Assembly (NCBI GenBank): GCA_019787685.1
Contig: JAHNUO010000001.1
Coordinates: 2,418,001-2,482,000, forward strand
From: Chiua virens
Taxonomy: Eukaryota; Basidiomycota; Agaricomycetes; Boletales; Boletaceae
Reading direction: 5' to 3'
Length of the DNA: 64,000 nt
The notes beneath the pieces were generated by a model. It saw nothing but the letters and a program-made list of their open reading frames with translations, was not told the DNA's origin and did not search any database. The translations under genes and the position numbers were made by a program. The first letter of the stretch is position 1; every line of letters starts with the position of its first letter. This document shows positions 1 to 11,929 of this stretch, piece by piece.

Positions 1-1879
1 TCGTTCTTGACGTGCCGGAAAGCTGGGAAACGCTGCCAATGGACCATATCTTCCTGTTCATTTGCTCCCCACTTTTGCGTCAGGAAACCGTAGCGACTGC
101 CGATAATTTCGGCGTCAAAGTAAGTTGTCAACTCGGGCCAATCATTGGTGAGTCCGCGTATACGGAGATATCCACAGAGAAAGGAGGAAGAGAAGTCCAC
201 GTCCTTGAGCCTGTGAGTACATGGTAGGCGGGTAACTGAAGGAGCACATACAACAATTGTAACGTTGACGTCGTAGCTGTTCCTGCCGCTCTTCTGTGTT
301 CCCTGGAAGGTGGCCCCGGGATACAAGCAATGATGGCGTTGGGCGCAAACACGCAGACGAGTGATGTCTGTGGCAGGGTCCGGCACGGGCGTGGGTAAGG
401 ACGATCTCTGGGAGCGACCGCGATGAACGGTGTCTGGGGAAGGGCGTTGCTGAGTAAGGGTGGAATTGGTGGTGGTTGTGGTGGTCTGAATGGAGAGGGA
501 TGGCTTTGTAGGTGGTGGTGAACAAAGAGGGAGGTCGAGGTCGATGTCGTCCTCGAAGACCAGGTCTGGTTGTGAGCAGATAGAAATAGTCTTTTTGACT
601 GGCATGACTGAAAAACGACACGAGCGATACGCCCTGTGGAGTTGCACGGTACATCGCCCGTTTCGTACCACTACGTTAGTCACGTGTTTTGACCCCTGTC
701 CCGTTATCTTTACGTCCATCACCGGTCAGAAAGACATCCTCAATGGGACCCCTCCCGATTTTTGCCAGAGGACCAAACTTGAATCGTACTTTCCGGGATG
801 CCCCGACGCGTATAAACGAACCGTCTTCCTCCGTAGTGCTGCCTCGAATCACCCACCAACTTGCACTTCAATGCGTATGTGCTATATCCAATCACCACGT
901 CTTTGTAGTCACTCAATGCTTTGTGTTTGTAGAGTCGTGTATGTCTTGTTACCCCATCGCCGACTGCGTCATTCCCCGTCCGCGTGCCGAGAAGATGGCC
1001 CTGTTGCAAAATGTCAACCGGAATTCTATGTTGTTTCTCAAGGCAGCCGGAATCAAGCCAAACTCCGAGGAATATAAGAAGTTAATGGTTCGTCATGTCT
1101 CTGCCATATTCATAAAATCTTACTTGCGGCAGATAACAGTCAGAGCTCTTCATAAAGAGTACCTCCACCCATGGAAGTACGTAGAGGAGCAACTACCAGG
1201 TCTCGTGGATAAACTCATTTCTGAAGTATGTGCCTGCATCGAAACACTTGTAGGCCCATTCATAGCCGCGGTTTAGGTCCGAGCCCGCATTCCATGGCTG
1301 AATAGATATGAAGATGCTTGGCCGGCACGCGTCTATCTGAAGAGATATGTCGACATCAGAAGACCGCACCTCCAGTGCACTAGATGGCATAAAAAGAAAC
1401 ACCTCATCTCAGGGGCTTCCGAGCCCCTGCGGAGCAGAGCGGTTGGTTTCGCATGTTCAATGCACGTTGACGCACTTCTGATTTTCGGTAGCCTCCAAAG
1501 GCCCGCACCAAAGCAAACCTTGATGATTTTGAAAAGGTCTCAGATTCAGATGATCTAGTCGACGACTTAGTAAGTCCATGTTTTCTCAGACATGATAGAG
1601 CGTCTCAACAGGTTGTAGTGTGACAATGATACTGCCGTGAAAGATTTTTTGAGTTCCTTGATGCCCAGCCTCGAGCACCGTCTTGATGCATTCGCCGAGC
1701 TTGGTGTCAAAGACCGGAAGTCCCTCGAGGCATTTGTGTCTTGGCCACAAGCCATTCAAGCGGAATTTTTAGACGAAGGTCAAGCCGTACTACAGCTCAC
1801 CAAGTTTGAAAAAAAGAACTTATTGCTAGGGTGTAGTCCACTGTTGCAGAAGGCTTTGCTGAAATCCTTAAGAACATAG
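1..1879 (+). CDS. Uncharacterised multi-exon gene, 5' end outside the window
   Basis: I do not recognise this gene. The window opens inside an exon (reading VLDVPESWETLPMDH) that ends at a GTAAGT donor near 120. Coding potential is weak from 130 to about 960. From 995 there is a convincing stretch (MALLQNVNRNSMLFLKAAG, then a helix-rich segment with KYVEEQLPGLVDKLISE) ending at a GTATGT donor near 1226. It resumes after TTTAG near 1275, and again after a GTAAGT intron at about 1570-1622. The last exon is helical and charged (KDFLSSLMPSLEHRLDAF) and stops at 1877-1879. There is no signal peptide or membrane segment. The tail resembles short helical C-termini of unnamed basidiomycete proteins. 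It is uncertain that the exon at 1-119 and the exons from 995 belong to one gene; two adjacent genes are possible. Confidence 0.4.
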
Positions 1880-2179
1880 TGGAGTAGGATGCTTGATCCG
1901 AGTTAGGATAACTGTCTTCTGATCTCAAGTAACTGATTTGGAGAGACGAGATGCTTCACCTTTGCCCCCAATTGCGAAAATGTTCACACTGCCGTTGCAT
2001 TCGCGGCTACCAGCCTATAAAGCACATATACTTCATGCTTATGATCACGACAAGGTGACGGATTTGCAGTGGAAAAGAACCACGGACAATGAATGAACGG
2101 AAAAGAGAAACTGTATGAATGACACAAGACTATGGATTTATCGGATTGCAATGGGCATATGTTAAGATGCTCATCGGAT

Positions 2180-3233
2180 TCAGAGGTCGTCGTCCTCTTC
2201 AGGGAGGGGAACACCCTCAGCCTGGAAGTTATTGTCAGCCACTCATAGCCGCCTGAAAAATGAAAGATGAGTCACCTGTTTCAGTTCCGCTTCATATTGC
2301 TTCATCAAATTGGCATCAACAGTAACCTCAGCAGGAGCAAGAGCTGGTGCAGCAACGAATTCGAGGGCAGGATTCCTATGACACAAGTTGGGTTCAATTG
2401 GGAGGCCGGAATGAAACTGAAGCCTACCCGACCAACTTCCTCGCCAACCACAAGAAAGGCTTCTCGAAGTTATAGTTTGATTTTGCGGAAATCTCAAAGT
2501 ACTGGAGATTCTTTTTGCGATGGAACGTAACGGCACCAGTCTTTACTTTGCGCTCCTATAGAACCAGCGGTGTTAGTCAACCTTGGGAGACTGGTAATCC
2601 CGAGCGATGCACCTTGACATCAACTTTGTTGCCACAGAGAACAATAGGAATGTTCTCGCAGACTCGCTCGAGGTCGCGGTGCCAGTTAGGCACATTTTTG
2701 TATGTGATTCTCGAGGTAACGTCGAACATGATGATGCCGCATTGACCTTGTATGTAATAGCCGTCGCGGAGACCACCGAATTTCTCTTGACCCGCCGTAT
2801 CCCAGACATTGAAACAAATAGTGCCAAAGTTGGTCGTGAATGTCAAGGGGTGGACCTCGACACCGAGCGTGGCTGGAATCTGCATCAGGAATGTGAATAA
2901 CACGACCGTGAGCGATAGAAGCGCACCAATGTATTTCTTTTCGAATTCGCCCGTCAAGTGGCGCTAGATGAGTGTGAGCATCAGCACGCGATCGGGTTCA
3001 AAGAGGGGTCGTGGCACGACTTTACCTTGACGAAAGTGGTTTTTCCAGTACCACCGTCACCAACTAGATGGACATGGTGAATATTGCGGGGTACACGATG
3101 TCGGGATGTGACGAGAAGTGAGAGAAAGAAGGCATCGATCGAACACAAATAAATCAGTCGTAGTACTCAAACACGTGAAGTGGACTGACGTACCGAGAAC
3201 AAGTTTGAATGTGGGGATCTCTGAAGTGGCCAT
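2180..3233 (-). CDS. GSP1: Ran-type small GTPase (Gsp1)
   Basis: Ran GTPase drives nuclear import and export and spindle assembly by cycling between GTP and GDP. The protein starts [11 protein letters not shown] at 3233, and the P-loop GDGGTGKTT is assembled from exons 1 and 2. The switch II motif [16 protein letters not shown], the NKVD guanine motif and the [12 protein letters not shown] segment typical of Ran are all present. The acidic tail EEDDDL ends at the TGA at 2180-2182; it is the Ran signature and replaces the prenylation cysteines of other Ras-family proteins. Six introns of about 50-110 bp have GT-AG borders, including one just after KKYI and one just before the acidic tail. Length is about 215 residues, as usual for Ran. 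The gene looks intact. It points away from the MFS locus that starts 566 bp beyond its start codon. Confidence 0.96.
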
Positions 3234-3798
3234 AGCGTGATATTATAGTATTCTATGTAGACGATAGAAAGGGAGGCAAACGGAACGAGGGCAAGGAGCA
3301 GAAATCAAGGCGATGAGATAAGGTTTTTCGTGCCACCCGAGCCATTGCCAAATTTGGCGTGTCGCTAGGTTTGCCCCAGTCCAACTCAGGCTCTTTCAAA
3401 CGTTAACATCACGCATAAGATGATATTGCAGGTTCGAGATGCAGCAGAAGACAAATTTAAACGTCAATATTCGGAAGTCCCTGGACATGCAGGATGTACA
3501 AGCGGTACTCTTCCCAATTTAGATTCACTGATATCGATATCTGCTTCAATTGTGATTTCATCATCCGTTTTGTGTCTCGTTCAAGCAGCGCTGGTTCTTT
3601 TTCTGCAGACCCAAGTCGGCAGTCCAGAGACGCGCCAGTACTAGTGTGGTCCGGTATCATTCTCAGTTTGCAGGCACAATTCACCATCACTTCGTTCGGA
3701 AATGGTATCCCATTGGGAACCCCGCGCCCTGCGTTATTTATCGGCCTTCCCTTTGTCTACGCTTTCCTTCCCTAACCACATCCACCACCCCTTCGACC
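3234..3798. other. Divergent intergenic region, GSP1 / MFS
   Basis: This 565 bp stretch separates two start codons that point apart, so it must hold both promoters. I see no gene. A TATTTAT sequence at 3734-3740 lies about 60 bp before the MFS ATG, and a CCTTCCCTTTGTC pyrimidine stretch follows it, as is common near fungal transcription starts. Short open frames here have no recognisable content. Confidence 0.5.
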
Positions 3799-6403
3799 AT
3801 GTCTTCTTCTGCTCCCGTACTGGCAAAGGCTGAACCAGGTGCGTCCTGGAAGGCAAACGAGCACCATGTTGTTCCGAAAAACCGCCTTGGAATTGTCCTG
3901 TTTGGTCTCATGATGTGTTGCACCTTTCTCGTGGCTCTCGATCAGGGATCTTTTTATTGGTCGCTTGCTTGCTCGATCTACGTACTCTACGGACTATCGT
4001 GACCACCGCTTTACCTACTATCGTAACTGAATTGGGTGGAGGTAATAATTACGGTTGGGTGGGAAGGTAAATCGAATGTTCTTGACATGGTCGTGTCTTG
4101 ACGCTATATTTTAGCGCATCCATGCTAGCCTCTGCGTCGCTGGGACCGCTTTATGCAAAGGCCTCTGATATCTTAGGTTTATTTCATGGCTACTGTTAAC
4201 TATCTCACCCTACTCAGTCGTTTTCACAGGCCGAAAACCAGTATTGTATGGTTGTATCATCGTATTTTTGGTCAGCAACTCACTTGGGCGAACAAACCTT
4301 TTAACACAACACACCATTCAGATTGACTCAGGGATGTGCGGTGCCTCACAAAACATGACTTAGCTCATAGTTTGCCGTGCTGTACAAGGAATCGGTGGTG
4401 GTGGTATCATTCAATTGGTCCAAACTACCATATCAGATATTGTGCCCCTCAAAGAGTAGGTTCAATGTTCTTGTCTATCTTTCAGTCCCTTAAATTCCTT
4501 AGTAGCCGAGGGAAATATGGGGGGGCTGTTAGTGCGATTTGGGGGTCTTGCCAGGTAAGGAATGTCTTTTGCTACCAATAGATCACTCTTCAATCCTGTA
4601 GTGTCATGGGACCACTCCTTGGCGGAGTAAGTTTGTCTTTTTCGCCTATATTTTATGGCTTATCAGTGGCTAGGTCTTAACGGAACATGTTTCGTGGAGA
4701 TGGTATGTCATGTATTTATTGATGACGGGCATCTCTTACCTCGATGCAAAGGTATTTCTGGATCAAGCTGTAAGTGGCTACTCCTGAGTCAACGACTTTC
4801 TTTTGACTTCGAAATAGACCGACCGGTGGTGTAGCAGGGACTCTCCTGCTCTTGTTCTTGAACCTCAATCCACCTCGAGGAAGATCGTTCCACGATCATG
4901 CCGAAGAATTTGATTTTGTCGGATTGGTCACTGCTGTCTCTGGCATCGGCTGCCTTTTACTTGCATTTAACGCCAGCAAAACCACTTGTACGTAAAGACA
5001 CTGGAACGCGAACTTGGGAAGTGACTAATGACTGTCTAGGGGAAAGCGCAGAAACCATATCTCTCGTTATTGGATGCATTCTGCTCGTTGTGTACGCAAT
5101 AAACGAAATTCATACCAGGTGCTCTGCAATTATCCCACCACGATTGTTCAAGGCCTGTGAATAACTGTTCGTTTAGTCGGATTCCTGACTTTCTGTCAGA
5201 CACGTGCGACCGGCTTGATCCTCATTTCTGTGTTTTTGCACGCTGTTGTTCTTTTCACTAGTATCATTGACTTTCTTGGCTGATACACAACCAGTGATGC
5301 ATCGTTCATCCGTTGAAAATAAGTAGGATCTTAGTGCGTGTCTCATTTTGCAGGCAAATATCTTTGACCAATCTTCTGACAGCTATTTACCTATGTACTA
5401 CCAAGGTGCATATAATTGCGTCCCTGCATCTCGATAGCTGACGACCCGCATAGTTCTCGGAACATCTCCTACTGGCTCTGGAGTCAAGTCAGTAGATCAT
5501 TTAGGTGTAGGTAGAGCTTCTCATTTGATTATAACAGGATGCTTCCGTATCCCCTCGGAAGCTCTATTCAATCGGCCCTTCGGGTATGATTATGACACGC
5601 ACTGGATCATACCGTCCGATCATATGGGGTGCTTGGGTGGTGATGACCATTGGATGGGGCCTCATGTGTTGGATGATACATCTCGCATGTGTCTCATTTT
5701 TCAGTGCCACTCAAGAAATATTTCCTCTCATCGCAGGCCTTGCGATTGGTTGCTTGTACCAAGTAAGTCACCTGTCTTCTACTTAAATCTTACTAAACTC
5801 AAGGTCGTGTCTGTAAACGCTCTCGTTGCGCTACAGGCTGCCATGCTTCTGAAGGATATGGCTACGACCACCGGGGCATTTACGTTCCTGCGGTGTGTAA
5901 CACCACTTCTTCTCCGGGGACTTTGAGCTCACGCATTGTCGAGTATGCTAGGTGGTGCGGTTGGTATCACAATCGGCAAATCCATTATCGTCAGCACTCT
6001 CGAAAGAAGACTCAGAGGTGTCGTGGGTCCTACTATCGGCACTTCTGCAGCTTCATTCAATGGCGGTATCAGGCAAATTGCATCGATCGCCGTATGTGGT
6101 CTTTATTATCTGTTTTTAGTATTACATGTAATGACAACACTTAGAATCTGATCTTGTTCTGTCCCGCAGGACAACACATTACGGACTGAGGTAATGCATG
6201 CATATGCTTGTTCTATCAGCACGATTTGGCTTGTAAATACACCCTTGTCGGCTTTTGGTTTCATCCCCGTCGTCTTTATCCGTGCATATTCATTACACTG
6301 GCACCGGCCGGTCATCCGCGAGGACGCAGGGAAAAGCAGTGATCCTGAAAAAGGTGAAGAGGTGGAGAAGGCCAGCGATGAAGTAACTTCTGCCGATGCT
6401 TAA
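3799..6403 (+). pseudogene. MFS drug:H+ antiporter (DHA2-like), apparently decayed
   Basis: Intact proteins of this type are 14-helix plasma-membrane efflux pumps. The start MSSSAPVLAKAEPG, the first helix ending VALDQ, the motif TIVTTALPTIV, the segment DILGRKPVLYG, the antiporter motif RAVQGIGGGGI, PRGRSFHDHAEEFDFVGL and the late segment AAMLLKDMATTTGAF follow family order, ending with a charged tail at 6403. At least four places will not read. The 47 bp between VALDQ and TIVTT (3946-3992) lacks GT and AG borders and changes frame. TAG at 4361-4363 interrupts NMT-LIVCRAVQG. TAG at 4457-4459 sits where the splice donor after PLKE should be. The G-run at 4541-4545 appears one base too long. 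A junction near 5150-5210 fits only with a 20 bp intron. The rest aligns well, so decay is recent. Base-calling error could explain the G-run but not all lesions together. Confidence 0.7.
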
Positions 6404-6733
6404 GAAGCGCAGACCAAGGACGATATCACAGAACAAATACCATCCAGCCTTGACGGGGAAACCGTACAAGAGCGGACGGCAGTCAAACTTCAAGTTATAG
6501 GATGATCGCAAGAATATATAAATTTGATGTGGCGTACGCTACCCTGTTCCCTCCGTATGTTCGATAGAATGTCAAGGAATGTCTTACTGGTTAGAATACC
6601 TCGGACTGGCTTTTCGTCGTGCAAGTTCCAAGTTCTACGGGCCTAAATAACATAGTTTACCTTTATCATGATCACGTTTGGTCACATGACTCGACGACTC
6701 GGATGTCGCGTTTGCTAAAGTTCTAGTTAGTAG
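6404..6733. other. Intergenic, MFS 3' flank / UTP21 promoter
   Basis: This 330 bp stretch separates two genes on the same strand. I see no open frame of interest and no recognisable repeat. An ATATATAAATTTG sequence at 6513-6525 is AT-rich and could be a 3' end signal for the MFS transcript. Confidence 0.4.
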
Positions 6734-9700
6734 ATGCTGGCAGCATATCGAATGATGGTCGAGTTAACGGAACCCGGAGGAGTCGGCGAGCGCCCTCAGA
6801 AGAGGGTTCGGACCGCTACAAAGCAAGAAGCAGCAAGATTAACTCAAAACACTTCCACTCACGCTCGTTTATTTGCTCCTTTTCGCGCACTTGGTCTGGT
6901 CACAAATCATCTGCCATTTTACTTGCAAACTCGCTCCCATAAAGGCGCTACAGAAGGGCCACGGATAAACTTACTTACATCCTTTGGCAGATCATGGGCA
7001 CTATGGGAAGGTGGAAAGATGACTCTATTGTTTGTTGGTGAGAACACTCCACTAAAATCTGCAGGATTCTCTGAAAGTTTTTGCCGCACAGGCCCAGAGG
7101 AACCAGACCCGATCTCATGTTTAGTTATGGAGGGTGATGCAATTTGGGCAGCGTCAGGTGTCCATGTCATCAAATATCTTCGAGGAAAAGAGGTATATAT
7201 CTTCTTCCACCACTTTCGACTTTCGTCACGGATCTACACAGGTCGTCCGGGTTACAAATCCACTTGGGACATCACTCAATTCTATACTCATATTCGGAAA
7301 CCTGCTGCTTGCTCTGACGGAGGATGGTGGATGGATGCTTGTGTGGGACGTCTCGCGTGATGGTAAGGGTAGCCTTCGGCAATATCTCACCACATTCCCT
7401 GATTTTACTTTAGAACCTTCGTTCTCTTGCACTATCCAGTTTGATATAGGGTTCACCACCACTATGGTACTGCATCCCGCGACTTATTTGAATAAAGTTC
7501 TGGTCGCAAGCAGTGAAGGTGACTTGCAATTGTGGAATTTGAGGACTCAGTAAGCGTCGTTTTGTTTGTGCGTGTTCTTTTTCTGAATGCAAAGCGGTTT
7601 CAGGACGTGTATACATAAAATTTCCAGTTCAAAACTGCTAGTCACGCAAGGCTTGACAATTGCTACGTCCTCTATCGCAGCATTAGTGCAATCGCCCGCA
7701 ATCGATGTCGTAGGTATTGGGTTTACGTCTGGCGAAATTTCCGTATATGACATACGCGCCGACGAGAGATTGATGAGGATGTACATGGATGGTGGTGCGA
7801 TTAGAGGGATGTCGTTCCGAAGTGGTCAGTACCCCGTTTCTGCAGATTGTCATTTCTCTCATTCATCTCTACATTAGACGGACACCAGGTTCTTGCCTCC
7901 GTGTCTTCTCACGGCCATCTTGCTCTCTGGGATTTGAATTCTGCTGGTCGCCTTTTGCATCTCATTAGAGGCGCTCACGACGGTGCCGTTAGCGCAGTGC
8001 AATGGGTACCCGGCCAACCACTCCTGATAACGTCTGGTGAAGATAACTCCGTCAAGGTACGCTCCAACTTACTGGTTTTCCGGCACTTACAACCGTGGAT
8101 CAGCAATGGCTATTCGACTCACCCACCGCGGCACCACGACTACTCAAATTCCGCTCAGGCCATCATGCTCCGCCACATTTGATCAGATACTATGGTGAAG
8201 ACGGCAAACAACTGTTGACTGCTTCAGCAGACCGGAGCTTGCGATACACTTCCGTTGTTCGCGACTCGAGGTCATTTGAGATGTCTCAAGGTAAACGTGA
8301 CATTGTTGCACGTGGCTGAGGAGGTACTGATATCTGGACATGGTAGGTTCTCTTGTCAAGAAGGCCGCAACACTTTCCAAGTCTCTGTCATCGTTAAAAT
8401 TCCCGTCTATCACATCTATCGCACATTCGACGATGCGATCGAAGGATTGGGACGATGTACTCACGGCGCACACCGACGAGCCTTTTGTTCGGACCTGGAC
8501 AGTGTTGAATAAACGGTTAGGAAAGCATACTTGGAGCTACACCGACGGCGCCAAACGGAAGTCGGTATCAGGCTTCGTCAAGGTGTGAAGTGTCGCATGT
8601 TATGCGGTTGTGGCTCACATAGTCCCATCTAGTGTGTCTGCGTTTCTGCATGTGGAAACTTTGGTATTGCAGGCTCCTCCACGGGGGAAATTCATATGTG
8701 GAACATGCAGTCCGGCTTGAAGCGGAAAACATTTAAAGTCGGACCCTGCCCTCAAGCAGTCATGGAACGTTTGAGCGCTGCTTCTAAAACGAAGACCAGC
8801 GAACGCTGCATCACAGGTCTTGCCACCGATGCTTTAAATCGTCTCGTTATCGCCTCCACATTGGATGGCACTATCAACGTAAGTGTTTCATCAAGTCTTG
8901 TTATCAGACGCATGTTGATCAAATACAAATAGTTTTTTGATTTTCACACCACCAAATTGGAATGTACGGTGGTGCTGCCCGCGTCTGCTCATTCTCTGAT
9001 CCTCCATCGGAATTCTGGCCTGTTGGCCGCCGCTTGCGAGGATGCAATAGTACGTATTGTTGATATCGAGACGAGACGAATAGTCAGAGAATTATCAAGT
9101 CGCTCGCAAACCCGAATCCTTGATATTGTAGGGATTCCTAGATCAAGTTGACGACACCACTCACCAACAATTCCAGGCATTCTCACCAGACGCTCGTTGG
9201 ATAGTATTGACATCCCTCGATTCAATAATACGAACCTTTGACATTCCAACTGGCGGGTTAATAGACGCGTTCCGTACACCAAGTATTGCTACCAGCATCG
9301 CGTTTTCACCCACGAATGACTTTCTGGCGACTGCCCACGTGGACAGTGTCGGGGTGTTCTTGTGGGCAAACAGAGCACAATTTACAGAAGTCACTCTTCA
9401 AACAGTATCTGAAAGAGATGTCACAGAGGTTTCGATGCCATCAATGCAAGCAGATATCGAGGATGATGGTATTGTTCAGTTTTCAATCCTATCGTTCCCC
9501 CTACTCACACATATGCCCCCAGCTCTGGAAGCATTGACTGGACTACAAATAGAGGATAAGGTTGTGGATGTTTTCTCCACACCTCCTCAACTGGACGGTG
9601 ACCTTGTTACTTTAACTCTACTACCTCGATCAAGATGGCAAACACTGTTGAACCTTGACGTCATCCAGGTACGTGACTATTTTTTTGACCCCGGCCTTAA

Positions 9701-10302
9701 GTTGATTGTTCGCGCACATAGCAACGAAACCAGCCGATAGAGCCACTCAAAAAACCTGAACAAGCCCCCTTTTTCCTCCCTACCTTACCTGGTGTCGAGC
9801 ATCGATTTGCTATCGAAGAAAAAAAGGAAGAAAAGGGCGAAAAGAAAACACGACTGGACAAGACTATGGCCAACTCGAAAAGTATTCTACAAACGAAGCT
9901 GGCAAACATTGCGAAGCATGGCAATTGTGAGACCGTTTGCTCCCTTTTTCGGTCTGACGCTTATACACTTCCGTAGCTGCCGGCGACGAACTTTTTGACT
10001 GCATTAAGAGTTTGTCACCCGCTGCCACTGATATTGAACTGCGGTCGCTGGTTACTTTAGACCACCTACGGCAATTCATACTTGCGCTGAAGCAACGTTT
10101 ACAGTCGCATAAGGACTTCGAAGCGGTCCAGACGCTGCAAAATGTCTTCCTTCGAATGCACGGCGACATTCTCTTGGACAACGAAGAACTACTGTCAGAG
10201 ATGGAGAATCTGTTGAATATACAGGAAAAGGAGAGTGAACGTGTTTTAGAACTTGTTGCTTCGTCTCTTGGCACTCTGGGCTTCGTACGAGATACGACAT
10301 AA
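6734..10302 (+). CDS. UTP21: Utp21 / WDR36, WD40 subunit of the SSU processome
   Basis: Utp21 is a nucleolar tandem WD40 protein of the U3 snoRNP/SSU processome, needed for 18S rRNA maturation. The N-terminus has a short basic stretch (RPQKRVRTATKQEAARL) and then the family segment LFAPFRALGLVTNHLPF. WD blades follow across many exons, with recognisable units such as VLASVSSHGHLALWDL, GAHDGAVSAVQW and GSSTGEIHMWNMQSG. The C-terminal Utp21 domain starts with LLPRSRWQTLLNLDVIQ near 9630. It ends in a helical region (LRSLVTLDHLRQFILALKQ and LEEMENLLNIQEKES-like text) stopping at 10302. The highly charged linker EEKKEEKGEKKTR is usual for the family. Two methionines are possible starts, at 6734 and 6752. 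About ten introns of 45-65 bp read with GT-AG borders. I found no break. Confidence 0.93.
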
Positions 10303-10385
10303 ATGTATATTGCCCCTGTTAGTCGTTAGCTAAGCTTTCCCGCCGTTGCCAGTGAGCGCCCGTTTCAAGTTTCAGACTGTGCATC

Positions 10386-11855
10386 ATGTCCTCCAGTGCC
10401 CTTGGCTCCGATGGCAAATTGTACTGCAAACACATGGAAGAGGCAGTGAAACGGAAATCGCTCACCCCCAAACATCCGAATCGGTGCGGTTCACGATGCA
10501 CGATTTAGCGCGCAGATCTGATATGCCATGTCACAATGTCTGTTGAAATAGTGAATTTTACTGTTGCAAGAGACCTCCAGGAGACCAGAGCAGATGTAAA
10601 TTTTTTGGTGAGATACTCTCATTCAGTGTCAACTCGTATGTTCATACTGTGATGGGCGTTCACAACAGTCTGGGCAGATGAACTCCACTCGCAACAAAGC
10701 GTGGTCCCTGCTTCCAGTCCGAATCTGTCCAGGCTAGCAGTTCCACCTGCCTCTCAACCCTCTGTTGAAGGTGTAAGCTCTAGGGCACATTCGACGAGCG
10801 CACCCCGTGCGCGTCCCTTGCAAGAGCACATTTCACCATCCAGCAATCCACCGGAAACCCCACGAAGCGGAAAGCGCCTCGAAGGCATTTACCTTGGTCT
10901 GAGAGAACGGGAACTGGCTCTCAGTCCTACCCGCCAACCCGGTCCATCACGTGCTATACCTCAGCTACCTGGTATTCAAACCATTCCACAACCACCGTCA
11001 CCAGTACCAACCGAGCCTGACGGCGAAGTGGAGGCACCACTGCGAGTGAGGAGTTTTCTCGGGCTATATGACAGCCCCGAGCCGGTTGAAGCTACAATCA
11101 AGGATGAGGGCCAACCCTCAACTCCCAAGAAACGACGATTGACTCCTCCCCCTGTAGGCCCAGCGGAACAACCAGCTACTTCCTGCGGGGCTGAGGCACT
11201 CGCTACACCACCTGAAACTACGCGACGTGGGGCGCGTTCTTACGAGAACAAGCGCGAATCCGACGTGGTGCGCAGCAGGAAGGGAAAGGAACGTGAAGGC
11301 GCGCCACCTGCGCCCAACGACTGGGATGAGGTTGGTGCACGTCCTTTCCGTTCACCGCACAATGCCATTCCCTGCGAGTGCTCCCAAAATCTGACTGCAT
11401 CCTCTCGGATAGGATGAGAGTGGCCCGTCTAAAGGCGAAGAAGCAGATGTTTTGCCGCAGTTTGCGCTCCCAGAGGATACGTCCACGACAGCTAGCGCGT
11501 CGCCAACTATCGCTGAGAACGTGTTGGATTATAGTGAGGGAGTGAAGGAAAGAGTGAAGGCGCTCGCAGAGTACTTGGATTCGTTCGACATCATGCAGGC
11601 GGCAAGAACGTTGCAAGCAACGGAGCGACAGAAGACACAATACGAGTACAGGGACCAATTCCAGAAGGGGCGCATTGAGGAGTTGATCGCCGAAAACGAT
11701 AGTCTTGCCACCGAGGTCACCCGATTGAGGGAAGCATTGGAACGGTGAGCGCTGCGTGCGTTCCATGTCAGGCGTGCGCTAATCTGTGTGTCAGTTCTGA
11801 GGATAACAATCGGGTCAAAGACAAAGAAATAGCAGCTTTGAAGGGTGGTTTGTGA
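10386..11855 (+). CDS. GRF-type zinc-finger protein with C-terminal coiled coil
   Basis: The start is ATG at 10386. Exons 1 and 2 (donor GTGCGG at 10484, acceptor before 10552) and exon 3 (from 10669) build a GRF zinc finger. CxH (YCKH) is followed by PKHPNR and EFYCCKRP, then GDQSRCKFFVWADE, which is the hallmark CxFFxWADE ending. GRF fingers bind single-stranded DNA or RNA ends in topoisomerase III, APE2 and related proteins. A long disordered region rich in Pro and Ser follows (about residues 60-280), with a basic patch KKRR. The last exons give a coiled coil (EELIAENDSLATEVTRLREALE) and end at 11855. No nuclease or helicase domain is visible, so this is an accessory DNA/RNA-binding protein of unknown role. 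It lies only 84 bp after UTP21. Confidence 0.75.
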
Positions 11856-11929
11856 TTAGATAAGCAGTGTACCTCACGTGTTGTCGCGTCGCGTAAGAAT
11901 GTAGAGCGCGTTGTGGACTGGTCGTGCTC

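Noticed and set aside
490..1077. A 195-residue frame overlapping the first gene
   Set aside because: It overlaps the better-supported frame from 995 in another phase and has no recognisable content.
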